Positions 4,893 through 7,290 of a stretch of DNA of 7,290 bases are shown piece by piece (the first letter of the stretch is position 1; each line of letters opens with the position of its first letter). This DNA comes from Acidobacteriota bacterium (GTDB taxonomy: Bacteria; Acidobacteriota; Terriglobia; Terriglobales; Acidobacteriaceae), in the NCBI GenBank assembly GCA_021781255.1, contig JAJXXG010001265.1, positions 1-7,290 on the forward strand, read 5' to 3'. The notes beneath the pieces were generated by a model. The model searched no databases and was not told the DNA's origin. It was given only the letters and a program-made list of their open reading frames with translations. The translations under genes and the position numbers were made by a program.

Positions 4893-6068
4893 ATGTTTGA
4901 AACCTATCGCCAGCGCTATCAGAAAGAGTTACTCGACTCGGTCGTGCCATTCTGGGAGCGCCATTCCATTGACACGTATTGCGGAGGCTACTTCACCTGT
5001 CTCGACCGTTTCGGCGCGGTCTACGACACGCGCAAATACATATGGCTCCAAGGCCGCGCCATCTGGACCTTCAGCAAGCTCTACAACGAAGTGGAACGAA
5101 GGCAGGAGTGGCTGGATGCCGCCGCGCAGGGCGTACAGTTCGTACGCCAGCACGCCTTCGATGCAGAGGGCCGTTGCTATTTCAGTCTCATGCAGGATGG
5201 CAGTCCCGCATCATTCCAGCGCAAGCCCTATGGGGCGGTATTCATCGTAGCCGGGTTTCTCGAGTACTCGAAGGCAATCGGTGATCCCGCTCTGCGTCGG
5301 GAAGCCATCGATCTCTTCTGGAGAATTCAATCCTGGATCGAAGCGCCAACCCTGCTTGACAGGCCAGCATTTGCCGGGCTGCCAACTACCAGCAATCTCG
5401 CCGAGGTCATGGTGACGATCATGTTGCTCCTTGACTTGATGGCGGTCGACAACGATCCTCGCTACTCCAGCCTATTAGCGGATTCGATCACTGCCGCGCT
5501 CAAACACCGCGAACCGCGCAGTAACGTCCTCATGGAGCAGGTCGGCAAAGATGGCACCTTCCATCTCGATTCACCAGATGGGCGACTCTTGAACCCAGGC
5601 CACTCCATCGAAGCAGCCTGGTTCCTGCTGCTCGCGCTCCGCAAACAGCCAAACCCCGCGCTGCAAAAGCAGGTGCTCAGCATCATGGAAAGCTCGCTGG
5701 AGTTTGGTTGGGACCAGCAGTACGGTGGTATCTACTACTTCATGGACATCGAAGGCCGTCCCCCGCTGCCATTGGAGTCCAATATGAAACTATGGTGGGT
5801 ACATACTGAAGCTATCTACGCCGTAATCCTCGCTTATACGACCACCCGCAACAGCCGCTGGCTCACCCATCTCGAGCGTCTCGATGATTATGCGTTCCGT
5901 CATTTCAGCGACCCGGAATATGGCGAGTGGTTCGGATACTGCGACAGGGAGGGAGTACCGTCAAACCTCTGCAAGGGGAACAACTACAAAGGCTTCTTTC
6001 ACCTCCCCCGGTTCCTGTTGATGAGCATCCAGGAGATGGCCGCATTCGATCTGGCTGAGACACCGTAG
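4893..6068 (+). CDS. N-acylglucosamine 2-epimerase (AGE/RnBP family)
   Basis: This encodes a 391-residue (alpha/alpha)6-barrel enzyme of normal family length, expected to interconvert N-acetylmannosamine and N-acetylglucosamine in the cytoplasm. Family landmarks occur in order: YRQRYQKELLDSVVPFW at the start, IWLQGRAIWTFSKLYN (about 50-65), NPGHSIEAAWFLL with His237 (about 234-246), KLWWVHTEAIYA with His304 (about 299-310), YGEWFGYCDREG (about 343-354) and KGFFHLPR with His370 (about 366-373). His237 and His370 match the acid-base pair of the family. ATG 4893 is chosen because GGAG (4880-4883) lies nine bases upstream and homology begins there; the open frame to 4788 runs through the intergenic inverted repeat. 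It is divergent from the lyase operon. Cellobiose or mannose epimerases share the fold, but the adjacent sialic-acid lyase favours the GlcNAc/ManNAc reaction. Unlike NanE, it acts on unphosphorylated sugar. Confidence 0.85.
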   Translation: MFETYRQRYQKELLDSVVPFWERHSIDTYCGGYFTCLDRFGAVYDTRKYIWLQGRAIWTFSKLYNEVERRQEWLDAAAQGVQFVRQHAFDAEGRCYFSLMQDGSPASFQRKPYGAVFIVAGFLEYSKAIGDPALRREAIDLFWRIQSWIEAPTLLDRPAFAGLPTTSNLAEVMVTIMLLLDLMAVDNDPRYSSLLADSITAALKHREPRSNVLMEQVGKDGTFHLDSPDGRLLNPGHSIEAAWFLLLALRKQPNPALQKQVLSIMESSLEFGWDQQYGGIYYFMDIEGRPPLPLESNMKLWWVHTEAIYAVILAYTTTRNSRWLTHLERLDDYAFRHFSDPEYGEWFGYCDREGVPSNLCKGNNYKGFFHLPRFLLMSIQEMAAFDLAETP

Positions 6069-6101
6069 ACTCTCACGTCTGTGCATGATGTTAGATGTGC
6101 T

Positions 6102-6114
6102 TGGATGGCATCCA
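6102..6114. repeat. 13-bp palindrome between epimerase and regulator
   Basis: TGGATG (6102-6107) and CATCCA (6109-6114) mirror each other around a single central G. It lies 33 bases after the epimerase stop and upstream of the DeoR-family gene. It could be an operator for autoregulation. The rest of 6069-6221 shows no clear promoter or terminator. Confidence 0.3.
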
Positions 6115-6221
6115 TTGACGGCTCTACAGTAAGCGTCGCCGATTGGCTTCCTCGACGGGGAGTTATCTCTTCGTCAGGGAGAGCCCAAGAGAGGGTCTTA
6201 CTCTACCGATTCAATTCGAAC

Positions 6222-6273
6222 AGGGGCAACGGCATGTCAAGCAAGTAAGATTGATTCTCGAGCCGAAGCTATA
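6222..6273 (+). other. probable original start of the regulator, one base out of frame
   Basis: AGGGG (6222-6226) is followed after seven bases by ATG 6234-6236, a well-formed start, but its frame stops after four codons (MSSK, then TAA 6246-6248). The frame of the regulator remains open upstream and reads KIDSRAEAI just before ATG 6274. This is the missing first part of helix 1 in the DeoR DNA-binding domain. Dropping one base near 6246 would join them as MSSKKIDSRAEAIMRVVLQ, a typical DeoR N-terminus. Confidence 0.5.
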
Positions 6274-7023
6274 ATGCGAGTGGTGCTTCAAGCTGGCGAG
6301 ATCTCGGTTGAAGGACTCGTTGAACAGATTGGAACTTCTGCGACGAACATCCGTCGTGATCTAGCTCGGCTTGAAAGTCGCGGTCTTGTGCTTCGCTCCC
6401 GAGTTGGCGCTATGCTTCCAGGGCCCCTGCTCTATAGGCCCTTCCAAAGTGACTGTTCAATCCAAGTAGACCAACTGGAACTTGCAGAACAGAAGCGGCG
6501 CATTGGATTAGTCGCAAGCGAGTTAATCGGAGAGAGAGAGACCGTTGGATTAACTGCTGGAACTACAACCACACAGATCGGCCGTGCCCTTCGTCATCGA
6601 CGTCGTATCTCCGTCGTCACGAACGCACTCAACATTGCGATGGAATTAAGCCATCAATCTGCCGTCAAGGCGATGTTGACGAGCGGTGCATTAGCTGAGG
6701 GGTTGAGATTTGCTCTCAGAGGAGAGTCCGCCGCCTCTTTCCTCAAAGAAGTCTACCTGGACAAGGTATTTATCGGAGCCATGGGCTTCGATCTCGGCTG
6801 CGGTTCTACGACTCTCCATTCAGAAGAGGCCGAGCTCTGCAGAGCAATGATGAGACAATCGTCTCAGGTAATTATGGTTGCTGATTCAAGTAAGATCGAC
6901 CGTATAAGTAGGGTATGTGTTTGCCCAAGCTCTGCGGTTGATGTGCTGGTTACTGACTCAGGCATATCTGAAGACTCGCGTGAAGCGTTCAGCGCCAAAG
7001 GAATAAGGGTAGTTTGCGCCTGA
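6274..7023 (+). CDS. DeoR-family transcriptional regulator, N-terminus probably incomplete
   Basis: This 249-residue protein has the two-part layout of DeoR/GlpR regulators. The N-terminal winged helix-turn-helix is GEISVEGLVEQIG then TSATNIRRDLARLESRGLV (about 8-39). The C-terminal sugar-phosphate sensor shows GLTAGTTTTQIGRAL (about 92-106), VVTNALNIAMEL (about 114-125), FIGAMGFD (about 167-174), EEAELCRAMM (about 184-193) and VADSSK (about 202-207). DeoR proteins usually repress sugar catabolic operons and are released by a phosphorylated intermediate. Here the likely targets are the divergent epimerase and lyase operons, and GlcNAc-6-P is one conceivable effector, by inference. The ATG at 6274 has a weak ribosome site and cuts off part of helix 1. 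A better start at 6234 is one base out of frame. As written, DNA binding may be impaired. Third-position base use looks less C-rich than in the toxin-antitoxin pair. Confidence 0.8.
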   Translation: MRVVLQAGEISVEGLVEQIGTSATNIRRDLARLESRGLVLRSRVGAMLPGPLLYRPFQSDCSIQVDQLELAEQKRRIGLVASELIGERETVGLTAGTTTTQIGRALRHRRRISVVTNALNIAMELSHQSAVKAMLTSGALAEGLRFALRGESAASFLKEVYLDKVFIGAMGFDLGCGSTTLHSEEAELCRAMMRQSSQVIMVADSSKIDRISRVCVCPSSAVDVLVTDSGISEDSREAFSAKGIRVVCA

Positions 7024-7103
7024 CATTTGATTTGAAAGTTTTATGGCCATCGCACCATAGTAGATTCTTGGCGGGGGTGTTTTTTGTTGTCCAGCATGGA
7101 GGG

Positions 7104-7220
7104 ATGTGCAACGGAGCTGGAAGGTCGTATCTGACGGATGTGTCGGACGAGCAGTGGGCGTTTGTGTTGCCTTATCTGCTGTTGAGCCGATTGGATTGCC
7201 CGATGTTTTGTACCAGTTAG
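7104..7220 (+). pseudogene. IS5-type transposase N-terminal fragment
   Basis: The first part of this short frame, RSYLTDVSDEQWAFVLPYLLL, matches the conserved start of IS5-group transposases (S.LTD..DEQWA...PYL). After about 28 residues the resemblance stops, and the frame ends at TAG 7218-7220 after an unrelated SRLDCPMFCTS. The rest of the transposase and all DDE residues are missing. A GGAGGG run touches the ATG at 7104, too close for a normal ribosome site. It is a dead scar of an insertion sequence next to the regulator, and its break near 7190 may be a deletion or recombination junction. Confidence 0.6.
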
Positions 7221-7224
7221 CATG

Positions 7225-7290
7225 TTAGTTTAGCGCAGCTTCTTTTGATTTCAAGTAGCGGTCGTCGGGGGTGTGGGGAAGTGGGAAGCG
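7225..7290 (-). CDS. possible C-terminal end of a gene entering from the right edge
   Basis: On the minus strand the frame is open from the right edge through 21 codons, RFPLPHTPDDRYLKSKEAAL then N, to TAA 7227-7225. Third positions are often C in its upstream half, as in coding DNA of the region. No family is recognisable and the open stretch is short enough to arise by chance. It can only be judged with sequence beyond the window. Confidence 0.2.
   Translation of the reverse strand, partial: RFPLPHTPDDRYLKSKEAALN

Noticed and set aside
6160..6215. Possible terminator after the 2-epimerase
   Set aside because: The repeated GAGAG/CTCT words pair in only 4-5 bases with long loops, and there is no T-run.
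1..7290. CRISPR array, tRNA, rRNA, or a tandem repeat array
   Set aside because: No regularly spaced direct repeats, cloverleaf-like segments or ribosomal RNA motifs were seen on either strand.

Overview
The window is a compact sialic-acid (N-acetylneuraminate, Neu5Ac) utilisation locus flanked by remnants of mobile DNA. Amino-acid and codon style (many codons ending in C in the toxin-antitoxin pair, mixed usage elsewhere), the AGE-plus-lyase gene set and the flanking IS630- and IS5-type fragments suggest a soil bacterium, perhaps an acidobacterium. That assignment is inference; no phylogenetic marker is present.

Left flank (1-1539). The C-terminal end of an IS630-family transposase enters from the left edge. 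About 300 bp of non-coding DNA with several hairpins follows. Next comes a type II toxin-antitoxin operon: a Phd/YefM-like antitoxin and a RelE/ParE-like toxin that overlap by 11 bp. Its promoter is embedded in three ATACCT half-sites that look like an autoregulatory operator. A short C-terminal helix-turn-helix remnant of a resolvase/invertase-like protein closes this flank.

Core (1540-7023). Three genes run leftward as an operon in the order kelch-repeat mutarotase candidate (nanM-like), N-acetylneuraminate lyase (nanA-like), MFS transporter. The lyase and transporter overlap by ATGA. Facing away from them across a 141-bp intergenic region is an N-acylglucosamine 2-epimerase (AGE/RnBP family), followed by a DeoR-family regulator in the same orientation. 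The proposed route is uptake by the MFS protein, anomer conversion of Neu5Ac by the kelch protein, cleavage to pyruvate and ManNAc by the lyase, then epimerisation of ManNAc to GlcNAc by the AGE enzyme. No sialidase, ManNAc kinase, GlcNAc kinase, deacetylase or deaminase gene is present here, so entry into central metabolism must rely on genes elsewhere. The intergenic region carries a perfect 10-bp inverted repeat and a TTGACA-type promoter for the leftward operon that would give an almost leaderless transcript.

Two of the five core genes carry signs of a one-base frame disruption. The last kelch repeat of the nanM-like protein continues in the +1 frame. The DeoR regulator has a well-placed ribosome site and ATG whose frame is one base out of register with the rest of the DNA-binding helix. 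These could be sequence errors or early decay.

Right flank (7024-7290). This holds a short N-terminal fragment of an IS5-type transposase and a possible gene end entering from the right edge. The pathway is known biochemistry. The points most worth checking are the two frame breaks, the operators, and the mobile scars on both sides.
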